Positions 8,367 through 17,168 of a stretch of 42,092 bases of DNA are shown in pieces (within the stretch, counting starts at the first letter, position 1; each line of letters begins with the position of its first letter). Below the pieces are notes generated by a model. That model saw nothing but the letters and a program-made list of their open reading frames with translations, had not been told where the DNA came from and ran no database searches. A program made the position numbers and the translations under genes. This DNA comes from a virus, in IMG/VR virus record IMGVR_UViG_3300043543_000020, positions 1-42,092 of that record; one strand, written 5' to 3'.

Positions 8367-9149
8367 ATGGCAGCTTCTACCAAGATATTCTCCAGTCAGG
8401 GAACCTTCCAATCCCATGAGTATCTTATTCTTGGTGCCTATGGTGCGGTACCGGGTGACTATGGCATCGGCGTTCTGTTGGTACCGAGCCCTGAGACGGG
8501 CGGATTCTACAGCCACGAACCCTTTACAGGAGATATGACGCTGCTGGGAACGTTCGCAGGCTACAAGGTCTATTGGTGGTACGTGGCGACAGAGATATAC
8601 GACTGGCTTGGCACCGGCTCCGCTGTATCTTTGATTACTACGGGAGGTACTGCCAGGTTCGGATATGCGGTGTTTCACAACCCAGATGGGTTTTTGACGC
8701 CGCATACCGACCCCAGCGATACGATGGAGGCCGCCGAGCCGACGCTACCGGCAAGTGTCACGGTATCGGCGGATGACTCAGACAGCGACCAGTCCGTGAA
8801 CCTAGCCATATTCCTGGGAACCGTGAGCAACGGCTACTGGCCACACGAAGTTGATACACATGGCCTGGCCTACGGTTTTAAACTTAGCTCTGGGTTCTCT
8901 TCGGCTCCGAGCATATTCGGCTACTGGTCCGAAGATTTAGGTGAGCCTGCGCAGACCGTAGACTTCGACCAAGTCGCAAGCGCAGACAACATCCCGGACA
9001 GTTTCAGGATGTTCCGCATCTCACTCCGCGTGAACAGCAAGGTTCCTACCCCACCTGGAGCCCCAAAGCTGAAGCTAAAGAAGGCTCAAATAACAGAGCT
9101 TCCTTACCAAGTACATACACAACTATTGGGAGCACAAGGATGGGTATAG
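8367..9149 (+). CDS. Tail appendage protein with shared C-terminal tail (paralogue 1)
   Basis: 260 aa, predicted beta-rich, no enzyme motif. The N-terminal half contains AVPGDYGIGVLLVPSPE, a PGD-then-hydrophobic-strand pattern common in phage jelly-roll appendage domains. The last 30 residues (PGAPKLKLKKAQITELP then VHT) closely match the end of the next protein, while the bodies differ. This suggests a conserved docking peptide on variable receptor-facing domains. The next gene overlaps its last 10 bases. A tail fibre or receptor-binding role is inferred. Confidence 0.65.
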   Translation: MAASTKIFSSQGTFQSHEYLILGAYGAVPGDYGIGVLLVPSPETGGFYSHEPFTGDMTLLGTFAGYKVYWWYVATEIYDWLGTGSAVSLITTGGTARFGYAVFHNPDGFLTPHTDPSDTMEAAEPTLPASVTVSADDSDSDQSVNLAIFLGTVSNGYWPHEVDTHGLAYGFKLSSGFSSAPSIFGYWSEDLGEPAQTVDFDQVASADNIPDSFRMFRISLRVNSKVPTPPGAPKLKLKKAQITELPYQVHTQLLGAQGWV

Positions 9150-9907
9150 AGTTTATAGGTACCAATAGCCTGGTAGTGCAGGATGACCCTACTTCGTTCA
9201 CCGTTAACTACCCAGCTGGAGTACAGCCAGGAGATACCGTTTTCGTACTTATATACAAACATGATTATATCTATAATTACCTTCCGCAAGCAAATCAATG
9301 GTATAGAGATTTCGGAGAGAACTGGTACATAGATGTATTTAATCGGACCATAGGTTCCGATACCAGTGAAATGTTTTCTACCGAATCATCTGCGGCTTCA
9401 CACCTCGCCATAATCACACTTGCATATAGGAACCTAGCTAGAGCATTTACTTATCCTTTCTCTGAGTCCCGGGCGAGTGCGATAGATGGTCCTTCGCCTG
9501 GCTCTAAAGCTCACATACACTTTTATTACGCGGGCATTCTTAGCCCTACGGAGCAATATCTGACTTTATACCTTCAAAGTACGCGCCACTATAGCGGCAC
9601 TGGAGACGTTTTTACCCAGCCAGGCGATGACCCACTTACTTTTCGGCAAGAAGTAATCTCTAACTTTGGGGGACAGAAGTTATATCTTAGTGTATCCGAG
9701 AAGATACTATCCAATACTTCGGATGTGCCACAGCAAAACCTTACGCTAAGTTGGGAATTAGTAGGAACGTCTCGTAACTACGAAAGTCTAGCACATATTA
9801 GCTATAAGCATTCACCCCCAGTACCTACTCCTGGCGCCCCGAAGCTGAAGCTAGAGAAGGTCCAAATCGAAGAACTTCCCTCTTTCGTACATACACGGAT
9901 GGTGTAG
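9140..9907 (+). CDS. Tail appendage protein with shared C-terminal tail (paralogue 2, AT-rich)
   Basis: 255 aa, beta-rich. Near residue 31 it has the same PGD pattern (VQPGDTVFVLIY) as the preceding protein, and it ends with PGAPKLKLEKVQIEELP then VHT, almost the same peptide as its neighbour. The body from about 9230 to 9780 is visibly AT-rich and uses codons such as TTA, ATA and TAT far more than flanking genes, whereas the C-terminal tail region returns to phage-like composition. That pattern suggests replacement of the receptor-binding body by recombination with the tail retained. The start at 9140 follows AAGG in the overlapping upstream gene. Confidence 0.65.
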   Translation: MGIEFIGTNSLVVQDDPTSFTVNYPAGVQPGDTVFVLIYKHDYIYNYLPQANQWYRDFGENWYIDVFNRTIGSDTSEMFSTESSAASHLAIITLAYRNLARAFTYPFSESRASAIDGPSPGSKAHIHFYYAGILSPTEQYLTLYLQSTRHYSGTGDVFTQPGDDPLTFRQEVISNFGGQKLYLSVSEKILSNTSDVPQQNLTLSWELVGTSRNYESLAHISYKHSPPVPTPGAPKLKLEKVQIEELPSFVHTRMV

Positions 9908-12019
9908 ATGCCTAAGAAGATAGACGACGTAACTGAGCTGCCGTCCGAGCTTAAGGGAGTCAAACACGGAGCATGGCAATCGGTGGTCAGGGCCGTGCAG
10001 GCCAACTTCGACCACCTCATGGGCATCCTCAGGGCCTTGGGTAAGGCCCACAATACCCTGGCCGACGACTTCCAAGCGCTTGAAGACTGGGTTGAGACGA
10101 CTTTAAGCGGCACGCCGGACGCGGACCATGCGCACGACGGCTCCCCAGATTCCGGCGGCGCGATTAGCCACGGCTCGCTTTCTGGGGTTACGGCGGACCA
10201 GCACCACGCGCAGCAGCACACGCTGGGCGGAGCAGACCACACCGGCAACCTGCCGCAGTCCAGGACGCACGATAGCGCGGACACTGACTCCTCGCCCACA
10301 GCCATACACCACACGCTGGGCACAGGGGCGAACCAGGCGGCACCTGGAACGCACAGCCATCCACATAACATACTGTCTACGGCGCATCCAGACACGGACG
10401 CCGACGACACGCCCGCCAGCGGAGAAGTCCTTACGTGGGACGGGACGAAGTGGGTTGCCGCGCCGGTTAGTGGCGGTGGGGGCGGCTCGGTCTCCGTCGA
10501 GGAGGACGACGTAGAGAAGGTTGCCACGGCCTCGGTCCTCGACTTCGGGCACGGGCTCGACGTTACCGAGTCCCCGGCGGGCGAGGCCAACATCAGCGTC
10601 GATGAGGCTGAGCTGAGCCACAACGCTCTCGGCGGTGTGGGGCCTGACGACCATCACGCCAGGGACCACCAGGCCCGCCACCAGACCGGCGGGGCGGACG
10701 CGCTGACTGGCACGCTCGACGCCAACGCCCGCGTGGCGGTGCGGAAGAACGCAGGTGCGGTCGTCGGTACTCGCCGTAGGCTGAACCTGGTCGAGGGCTC
10801 CGGCATCGCCATCACCGCTGCCGATGACCCGACTGACGAAGAGGTGGATATCACCATCGCTGCGGTTGGAGGTGGTGGCGAAGGCGTTACCTCGGCAACC
10901 ATCGTTTGGAACAGCAAGATTCAAATCGCTGCCGGGCAGGTCTCCCGCCGTATATACCTACCCTGGGACTGCGTCATCGACAACGTGTATGTTTCGGTGC
11001 CCGTCGCTCCGACCGGTACGTTCATCGTAGATGTCAGGAAGAACGGTACAACCATCTTTCCGACCTCGCCGAAGCCTCGCGTGACCGCCGGGAACCTAGT
11101 CGGGGATAACTACGCCCCAGACATCACCTCAGCACTTGAGAAGGACTACCTCACTGTACACATCCAACAGCTCGGCGGTGTTACAACTGGGCGAGTTCTT
11201 GTCTACATAGAAGTGCATCACACCGCCCTTGGGTTTGAGCTGAACCAGAGTGAGACTCACGGCAATCCAGACACTGATGCAGGTCCCACATCTCTACACC
11301 ACACCCTAGGTACGGGGTCTGGACAGGCTGCTCCGGGGAACCACGGTCACGCGCACTCGTCGCTCACGGGTATAGGCGCCGACGACCACCACGCGCGGGT
11401 TCACACCCTTGGGGGTTCGGACCACACTGGGAACCTAGCACAGTCTAGGACACATAACAACCCAGATACGGATTCCTCCCCTACGGCCCTTCATCATACG
11501 CTTGGTACCGGGGCTAACCAGGCGGCCGCGGGTAACCATGCGCACACGATGACGAAGCGGGTCCACTACACCCTCCGCGACCTAGGACCAGGCTCTACTA
11601 CTTTAAGTACGATAGGTACGGAGCCCAACATCACTGAGGTTCTAGTCTTCAACGATGGGGCTGCTAACTATGCTTATGGGAGCATCATGGTACCGTCAGA
11701 CTGGGCAGGCGGGGCTCTTACGCTAGTACTTTATATAACCATGCAGAATGCCTCCGGCGGGGACGTAAGACTTCGAGTGAACAAACTACCCTTCACTGGT
11801 ACTGAGCTGCCGGGCGATACTGGGACCGATATCACCGTGACCAGGACGCCTGCTGCCACAAGCGCTGTACAGGAGGTCACTATCGGTATCGGCACGCCAA
11901 CGGCTGCTAATCAGCTGTGGAGGCTTGTGATAGGGCGGTTGGGCGCTGCTGCTGCAGATACTTACGCCGCTAACATGCGACTCGTCGCCTGGGCCGTCGA
12001 GTACAGTGCTACTACGTAG
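9908..12019 (+). CDS. Tail fibre protein with His/Gly/Asp repeats
   Basis: 703 aa. The N-terminal 60 residues (starting MPKKIDDVTELPSELKG, then a helical segment) probably anchor it to the tail. His-rich repeat blocks follow: GVTADQHHAQQHTLGGADHTG with SRTHDSADTDSSPTAIHHTLG (nt about 10180-10340), and GIGADDHHARVHTLGGSDHTG with SRTHNNPDTDSSPTALHHTLG (nt about 11370-11510). A partial copy, HGNPDTDAGPTSLHHTLG, lies at about 11260. Other beta-rich blocks lie between them, and a beta domain near 555-703 ends the protein. Such HxH repeats are typical of trimeric phage fibres. It abuts the previous gene directly. Confidence 0.8.
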   Translation: MPKKIDDVTELPSELKGVKHGAWQSVVRAVQANFDHLMGILRALGKAHNTLADDFQALEDWVETTLSGTPDADHAHDGSPDSGGAISHGSLSGVTADQHHAQQHTLGGADHTGNLPQSRTHDSADTDSSPTAIHHTLGTGANQAAPGTHSHPHNILSTAHPDTDADDTPASGEVLTWDGTKWVAAPVSGGGGGSVSVEEDDVEKVATASVLDFGHGLDVTESPAGEANISVDEAELSHNALGGVGPDDHHARDHQARHQTGGADALTGTLDANARVAVRKNAGAVVGTRRRLNLVEGSGIAITAADDPTDEEVDITIAAVGGGGEGVTSATIVWNSKIQIAAGQVSRRIYLPWDCVIDNVYVSVPVAPTGTFIVDVRKNGTTIFPTSPKPRVTAGNLVGDNYAPDITSALEKDYLTVHIQQLGGVTTGRVLVYIEVHHTALGFELNQSETHGNPDTDAGPTSLHHTLGTGSGQAAPGNHGHAHSSLTGIGADDHHARVHTLGGSDHTGNLAQSRTHNNPDTDSSPTALHHTLGTGANQAAAGNHAHTMTKRVHYTLRDLGPGSTTLSTIGTEPNITEVLVFNDGAANYAYGSIMVPSDWAGGALTLVLYITMQNASGGDVRLRVNKLPFTGTELPGDTGTDITVTRTPAATSAVQEVTIGIGTPTAANQLWRLVIGRLGAAAADTYAANMRLVAWAVEYSATT

Positions 12020-12028
12020 GAGTAAGAC

Positions 12029-13000
12029 ATGAGCTGGACTACAGGTACTATAAACAGCGCTACCCCGGCAACCGCCCTTTATACCGCCATCGCGGCGGCA
12101 CTAACGAGCTGGACGTTCGTCGAGACCGTCCCCGCCGCCACGGCTGGAACCACTGCCGACGTGAAGGTGCTTAGAGCGCCCGACAACGACTGGTACCTAT
12201 TCATCGAGGTAGATGACACGAACAACCGGCTTCGGTTCAGGACGGCTAGGGAGTATAACACGGACACGAAGCAGATTCGGAAGCATTGCCCGAACACGGC
12301 AACTGGTACTAACTATATCCCAGCTGCCGATTACTCTGCTACTGGAAGCACATGGGTAAACATAGGGTCAACTACGTCTGGCGCGGGCGGTCTTAGTGGT
12401 GTCTTCTACGTGCCAGTGTTCGTGGTCACAAACGTCGGGTTCAACTATTACATCGGAGTAGGTCCCGGTAACGGTAGCCCACAGGACCTTATCCTGGTGG
12501 CAACAGACGTGGCGTCGGCAGGTTCGTATGGCTGGGCGCTCGTTGGTTTCTTCGCGCCTGTCAATGCGAATGACTTCCCGCTGTTCATCGCCGGTTCCAG
12601 CGGTACTGGGCTGACTTCAGAGGGCACAGGTACATGCCGCCTGGCCTACGAATATGGCATCACCACGACCCAAGAAGGTGCATTCACTGGACAGTTCAAC
12701 ATACATGGAGGTACTACTACACTTAGTATATATCTAGGGCAGCCATATGGTTCAGCTAGAAACCCTTACACTACGAACGGTATCTACGTCCTCGACGCTG
12801 TTCTACATGGTAACTCATCCACCGGTTCAACTGCGCGTTTCTATCGTGGACACCTACCTAACTTCAAGCTGTTCTACCTGGCCTCGCAAGTGGCTCCAGG
12901 AGACACGATTACCGTTGGTAGCACTACGTATTTCGTCATAGGCGTGTCATCTACGACTAGGAACGTTGGTATCTGTGTCAACACCGCACTCGCCTTCTAA
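12029..13000 (+). CDS. Putative tail/virion structural protein
   Basis: 323 aa, Gly/Thr/Ser rich and predicted mostly beta. It starts MSWTTGTINSATPATALYTAIAAALTSWTFVET, a pattern (short helix, then TSWTFVE) seen at the start of several phage tail appendage proteins. No catalytic residues can be proposed. It begins at ATG 12029 after AGGAGTAAGAC and is followed by a 58-aa gene 9 bases later. Given its neighbours (fibre upstream, nozzle downstream) a role in the tail tip or receptor contact is likely but not proven. Confidence 0.65.
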   Translation: MSWTTGTINSATPATALYTAIAAALTSWTFVETVPAATAGTTADVKVLRAPDNDWYLFIEVDDTNNRLRFRTAREYNTDTKQIRKHCPNTATGTNYIPAADYSATGSTWVNIGSTTSGAGGLSGVFYVPVFVVTNVGFNYYIGVGPGNGSPQDLILVATDVASAGSYGWALVGFFAPVNANDFPLFIAGSSGTGLTSEGTGTCRLAYEYGITTTQEGAFTGQFNIHGGTTTLSIYLGQPYGSARNPYTTNGIYVLDAVLHGNSSTGSTARFYRGHLPNFKLFYLASQVAPGDTITVGSTTYFVIGVSSTTRNVGICVNTALAF

Positions 13001-13009
13001 GGACTCGTC

Positions 13010-13186
13010 ATGGCAGAAAAGGGACCGGCTGATAACTACTCGCACGACCGGGCTACGTGGGCAGCTGATACGAAGCTGACGGCCCAGCAGTACTTCTCGC
13101 CCGACTCCGCCCAGGGCGAGGAGGTCTTTGAGCCCGAGGACGCTACCGGTATGTGGGCTATCATCGGCGGTCCGAACATAGCCTAA
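13010..13186 (+). CDS. Small hypothetical protein (58 aa)
   Basis: It begins MAEKGPADNYSHDRATWAAD and ends MWAIIGGPNIA; acidic, with no motif recognised. Start ATG 13010 follows TAAGGACTCGTC, with AAGGA as ribosome binding site, 9 bases after the upstream stop, and the nozzle gene begins 9 bases after its own stop. The tight packing and good initiation signal support a real gene. Function unknown; probably a minor tail component. Confidence 0.65.
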   Translation: MAEKGPADNYSHDRATWAADTKLTAQQYFSPDSAQGEEVFEPEDATGMWAIIGGPNIA

Positions 13187-13195
13187 AGGTACTAG

Positions 13196-15169
13196 ATGTT
13201 TGTAAACATACCACCGATATACGAACAGAGCGACTTCTCAGGCGGCTGGAACCCAGACCAGGAGTTCAGCGACGCTGAAGTGACTACACTCAGGGACGTG
13301 CTTAATCTGTTGCCGCCCCTAGCGGGCACCGGTGCTCTGGAAACGAGGAAAGGTTTCAGGCGCTTCTTGGGGCCTTTGGCTGGTGGCCGCTCAGACTACA
13401 CGGTAGTTAGTATGCACCCGTTCCGGGCCAATGGCACCATATACATGATTGTGGTGCTGGGCAAAGATGTGGCTGATGCGAATAATGTGCGCATCTACGC
13501 TGTAGACCTGGAGGCCAAGACCGCTCAGCGGATAGACACGGCTGGGGTCACCTGGAACAACCCTACCGCCCCGCACTGGGGTATGGGCATAGACGAGATA
13601 TACTACGGTGGGTCTAACGGAAACACCATGTACTCTTGGGACCCAGCCACGGACACGTGGAACGCGAACGCAAGCGTTAATCCGAACTGGAAAACCTGGA
13701 CCACGAAGACATTTGCTGACTCCGTAGCCAGTACCGAGTACGCGCGGGACTATGCCTTTACAGGCAAGGAAATCGTTAAGTACGGAGCGAAGCACTACCG
13801 CCCTGCAGAAGGCATACGTTTCAAGCAATGGGAATCCGGACAGCGCTACTCCAAGGGGGAGCGGGTTTCGCGCAAGGCTACCTGGTCCGGCGGCTCCAGT
13901 TACTACATCTCCTGGGAGTGCATAAAGTCACACACGGCAGGTACGGACAATGACCAGCCCGGCACCGGCTCGAACTGGCAGACGTACTGGAAGAAAGTCC
14001 GGCTGGCTGCCCCCGTTGGAGATGACAACGAAACCACGCCAGATTGGTTCTTCGTGCCTATAGCCTCTAAGACCTCTGTTGCCGTGTGGCATGCCAGCCG
14101 CCTGTGGATGCGCTACCACCGCAGCGGCGATAAGTCCCGGCTCCTGTTCTCGGCTCCACTTAAGCCGGACAAGGGCATGGACATCGCAGACCTCAGCTGG
14201 GACCCGACCGACTTCGCCCCCGGTAACGACATGAGCGGACCCGGTGGTGGGTGGATAGATTTCAACGACGGCACGCATGGCGGAGTCATAGAGGCCCTGC
14301 TGAGCTACGGCCAGTACCTTTTGGTCTTCAAGCGCCGAGCGATATGGACGCTCTCAGGCAACAGCGAAGAGACGTTCACCGTCCGCAGGCTCGCCAGGGG
14401 CGTGGGCGCGGTCGGCCAGCGCTGCGTGGTCGAGCTTGACGGCCTGGTTTACTTCCTGTCCGATGACGGACTTTACGTCACCGACGGCACAGCTGTTCAG
14501 CCCGTCCCCGGCTTCGAGAAGTTCGCCAGGGCTATAGAGGCCCGTATAGACCAGATGACCGCTGATGGTGCTCCACAGCCGACCATGGCTGTGTACCAGG
14601 ACAGGATATGGATTTCGCTGCCCGACCCCGCGGCATCAGACCCACACTGGACGCTGGTATATGAGCCCAGGACTGGGGCTATCTTCAAGACCGACATACC
14701 GGCTACTGTGCTTCGCACAGTGCGCATTGAGGGTGTGCCTAAGCTGTTCTTCGCTCCAGCCTCGTCTTACGGGAGCGTTCGCGACTTGCTGTTCCAGTAT
14801 GACAGGCCGAACGCGAACGACAAGGACGACACAGGAGCGGCCACGTACGGCAGCACAGATATCGCCTGGCACATGAAGACCGCATGGTTCCCGTTCGGGA
14901 CCGTCAGGGCCGAGCGGCGTATACGCCGCATATGGTTCGTGGTCCAGGGCGCATTGACGTACACGCTGAAGGCTTTCAGGAACTGGGCCGATACGGCAGT
15001 GAAGACGACCGTAAGGACTGTGACCGCCACCTCGCCTGTACACATAGAGGGGGAATGGTTCGCGGATTCACACGCTGTCTCGTTTAAGCTTTCGGCCTCG
15101 TCCGCCCCGGCCAAGGTCCTTGGTTTCGCGCTACACAGCGAGCCTCGCCGAGTTAGATACCATACGTAA
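13196..15169 (+). CDS. Tail nozzle / tubular protein with an inserted carbohydrate-binding-like module
   Basis: 657 aa. The N-terminus (YEQSDFSGGWNPDQEFSDAE, then LRDVLNLLPP…LETRKGF) and the repeated propeller-like blades (VVLDGLVYFLSDDGLYVTDG, LVFKRRAIWTLSG) are characteristic of podoviral tail nozzle proteins that close the tail tube. Residues about 210-262, with ERVSRKATWSGGSSYYISW, CIKSHTAG and NWQTYWKKV, look like a CBM5/12-type carbohydrate-binding module inserted between blades. This could help bind cell-wall glycans. It starts at ATG 13196 shortly after TAAAGG. Family assignment is good; the module is a pattern-based inference. Confidence 0.8.
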   Translation: MFVNIPPIYEQSDFSGGWNPDQEFSDAEVTTLRDVLNLLPPLAGTGALETRKGFRRFLGPLAGGRSDYTVVSMHPFRANGTIYMIVVLGKDVADANNVRIYAVDLEAKTAQRIDTAGVTWNNPTAPHWGMGIDEIYYGGSNGNTMYSWDPATDTWNANASVNPNWKTWTTKTFADSVASTEYARDYAFTGKEIVKYGAKHYRPAEGIRFKQWESGQRYSKGERVSRKATWSGGSSYYISWECIKSHTAGTDNDQPGTGSNWQTYWKKVRLAAPVGDDNETTPDWFFVPIASKTSVAVWHASRLWMRYHRSGDKSRLLFSAPLKPDKGMDIADLSWDPTDFAPGNDMSGPGGGWIDFNDGTHGGVIEALLSYGQYLLVFKRRAIWTLSGNSEETFTVRRLARGVGAVGQRCVVELDGLVYFLSDDGLYVTDGTAVQPVPGFEKFARAIEARIDQMTADGAPQPTMAVYQDRIWISLPDPAASDPHWTLVYEPRTGAIFKTDIPATVLRTVRIEGVPKLFFAPASSYGSVRDLLFQYDRPNANDKDDTGAATYGSTDIAWHMKTAWFPFGTVRAERRIRRIWFVVQGALTYTLKAFRNWADTAVKTTVRTVTATSPVHIEGEWFADSHAVSFKLSASSAPAKVLGFALHSEPRRVRYHT

Positions 15170-15180
15170 GGAGATACCAC

Positions 15181-15948
15181 ATGGCTACACTTAGCTTTCC
15201 TGGGCTGGCAGACATGAGTGGCCTGGCCGGTGCCAAGAAGAAGAAGGCCAGCACTTCTGACATGACCGGCAAGCGCATCCGCAATACGACCGCCAACAAC
15301 CTCTCGAAGGTGCAACAGCCCACTCCGGTTGCTCCCCTTCTTAGTCCGGCGTTCTACGCCGGGTACGCCCAGCAGGTCGCTGGGCTCCAGCAGAACCTCT
15401 CTGCTGCCCTGGCTCTCAAGCGGGCACAGATTCAGCAGGCCAGGGGAACGGCTACGCAGGCTCGGTTCGCCGCGCGAGAGCAGGCGGTGCAGGACACCGC
15501 AGCGGCCGTTAACGTTTCTCTGGAACGCGGCATCCTTGGTTCTTCCGTGGATATGGCCAACAGGGCCTCTGTGCTCTCACAGCTCGCAGCCAATAAGGCG
15601 GCCATAGCCGCAGACCGGGGCCAGGCGGTTGCCCAGGCGAAGCTCCAGGGCATGCAGGCTATCGGGGACTATTACTTGGGCCTCGGCAGCCTCGCTGCTC
15701 AACAGGCTGCGCAGCAAGCTGAGCTGGCTGTGCAGCAGTATCAGGCCGACCTGCTGAATGTGGCTACGCAGAAGTACAGTGACCTGTATAAGCGGGTTCT
15801 TAACAAGCTACTGCAGAACTACAGGGGGCGCAGGCGCGACCTTCCCACCGCAGCCGCAGCCGGGGCTACGCCGGGGAATATCCCTCAGGTCGCTCTTCAG
15901 AACTATTTGGCAGCGCGCCGGGCGCGGCTGCTCCGAGAACTGTACTAA
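15181..15948 (+). CDS. Putative internal virion protein (Ala/Gln-rich, helical)
   Basis: 255 aa. Residues 60-215 are one long run of Ala, Gln, Leu and Arg with heptad-like spacing (AQQVAGLQQNLSAALALKRA, RFAAREQAVQDTAAAV), predicting an extended coiled coil. The C-terminus is basic (YRGRRRDL, ARRARLLRELY). Such proteins are typical of the podoviral internal core ejected with DNA. It starts ATG 15181 after AAGGAGATACC and lies 9 bases upstream of another Ala/Gln-rich gene and the 2009-aa protein, making a three-gene ejection set. No enzyme motif is seen. Confidence 0.7.
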   Translation: MATLSFPGLADMSGLAGAKKKKASTSDMTGKRIRNTTANNLSKVQQPTPVAPLLSPAFYAGYAQQVAGLQQNLSAALALKRAQIQQARGTATQARFAAREQAVQDTAAAVNVSLERGILGSSVDMANRASVLSQLAANKAAIAADRGQAVAQAKLQGMQAIGDYYLGLGSLAAQQAAQQAELAVQQYQADLLNVATQKYSDLYKRVLNKLLQNYRGRRRDLPTAAAAGATPGNIPQVALQNYLAARRARLLRELY

Positions 15949-15957
15949 GGAGTAAAG

Positions 15958-17154
15958 ATGGCTAAGAGTGACAAGCTGTTTGCGCAGGCTAAGGCCAACA
16001 TCATAACTACCAGGAAGTTGGCTGCCCAGGCCCGCAAGGCTGGGTTCAAGTACACGACCGACGTTATCGGCGGCATCTACGGGAACCTGAAGACCACGAT
16101 GGGCGGGGTGCAGGCCGCCCTAACGTCAACCCAGAAGAAGCAGCTGCAGAGCCTCCAGCGGGTCCAGGCGCGGACCCAGATTATCACCCAAGGCCAGGTG
16201 GCACAGGCGAAGGAGCGGGTCGCGTCGCGGCTGGGGTCGGCAACCGCTGGCGGTACCAGCTTCCGGGCCGTCCAGGGCGTTGCTGCCGGGAGCGCCAAGG
16301 CTCAGAAGGGCCTGACGCAGGCTGGGGCTATCTTGGACAAGGGGTCTAAGGTGGCCATGTCTGCTCTCCAAGAGGGGACTGCCCAGGCTCAAGCCGCTGC
16401 GCAGTATGCTACGGCTCAGGCGCTCTCCTATAGGGCTAGGGAAGACGCCAGGCTCATAGCCGAGAAGCAGCTGGCCCTTAAGCAGATGCGCCTCCAACAC
16501 GCTCAACAGCTGGAGCAGCTACGGCTCCAGAGCAAGCTTGACCTAGAGAACTTCAAGGCCAAGCAGGACTACCTGAAGAAGCTTGAGCAGACGGGCAACA
16601 CCACCACAGGCGCTTCAGCGCTGGCTACCTCGGCAGCCGAGGCATTCCCGACCCTGCAGAAGCTGTTCAATACGCCGAAGGAAGATGGTACGCTGCCTAA
16701 CGCTACTGAGGTTGTGCAGATGTACGCACAGCAGTATGGCGTAACGAGTGAGCAGGAGACTGCACTTATCAAGGCTCTTGCCCGCGCTATGTATGCTGCT
16801 GGTGCTGGTGCGGCCCCTGGACAGCTTTACGGAAAGGGGCATCCGCCTGAGACCAGGCAGAAGCTGATAGTTGACTCCATCATGCAGACCATAATCCCGC
16901 TTTATGGCCTGGACGACAAGGCGGCAGCTGCTATCCGAGACATGCTGGAGGCCAAGGCACGGCTTGCTGCACTTAGCCCGCCGTTCGGTGCGCCTGGAAC
17001 ATCCCCGGAGTCCATCGCCCGGGCGGTCTTGGAGGGCCGCATGAGCCCTGAAGACGCGGCTGCGCTTCTGCAGGCGCTAGGCACGGGGGCGCCTACACCC
17101 ACACCCCCATCCGCGCAAACCGTCGCAGGCGCGCGGCTTGCTGCCCGCTACTAG
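15958..17154 (+). CDS. Putative internal virion protein
   Basis: 398 aa. Residues 1-215 are basic, Ala/Gln/Lys rich and predicted coiled coil (KQLALKQMRLQHAQQLEQL near 169-187). Residues 215-398 form a separate helical domain rich in Ala and Pro with MYAQQYGVTSEQETALIKAL and a Pro-rich tail. It starts at ATG 15958 after AAGGAGTAAAG. Its order after the nozzle and before a giant protein corresponds to the internal core genes of podoviruses. Specific function unknown; likely ejected with the genome. Confidence 0.7.
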   Translation: MAKSDKLFAQAKANIITTRKLAAQARKAGFKYTTDVIGGIYGNLKTTMGGVQAALTSTQKKQLQSLQRVQARTQIITQGQVAQAKERVASRLGSATAGGTSFRAVQGVAAGSAKAQKGLTQAGAILDKGSKVAMSALQEGTAQAQAAAQYATAQALSYRAREDARLIAEKQLALKQMRLQHAQQLEQLRLQSKLDLENFKAKQDYLKKLEQTGNTTTGASALATSAAEAFPTLQKLFNTPKEDGTLPNATEVVQMYAQQYGVTSEQETALIKALARAMYAAGAGAAPGQLYGKGHPPETRQKLIVDSIMQTIIPLYGLDDKAAAAIRDMLEAKARLAALSPPFGAPGTSPESIARAVLEGRMSPEDAAALLQALGTGAPTPTPPSAQTVAGARLAARY

Positions 17155-17168
17155 TTTAAAGTTCGGAC

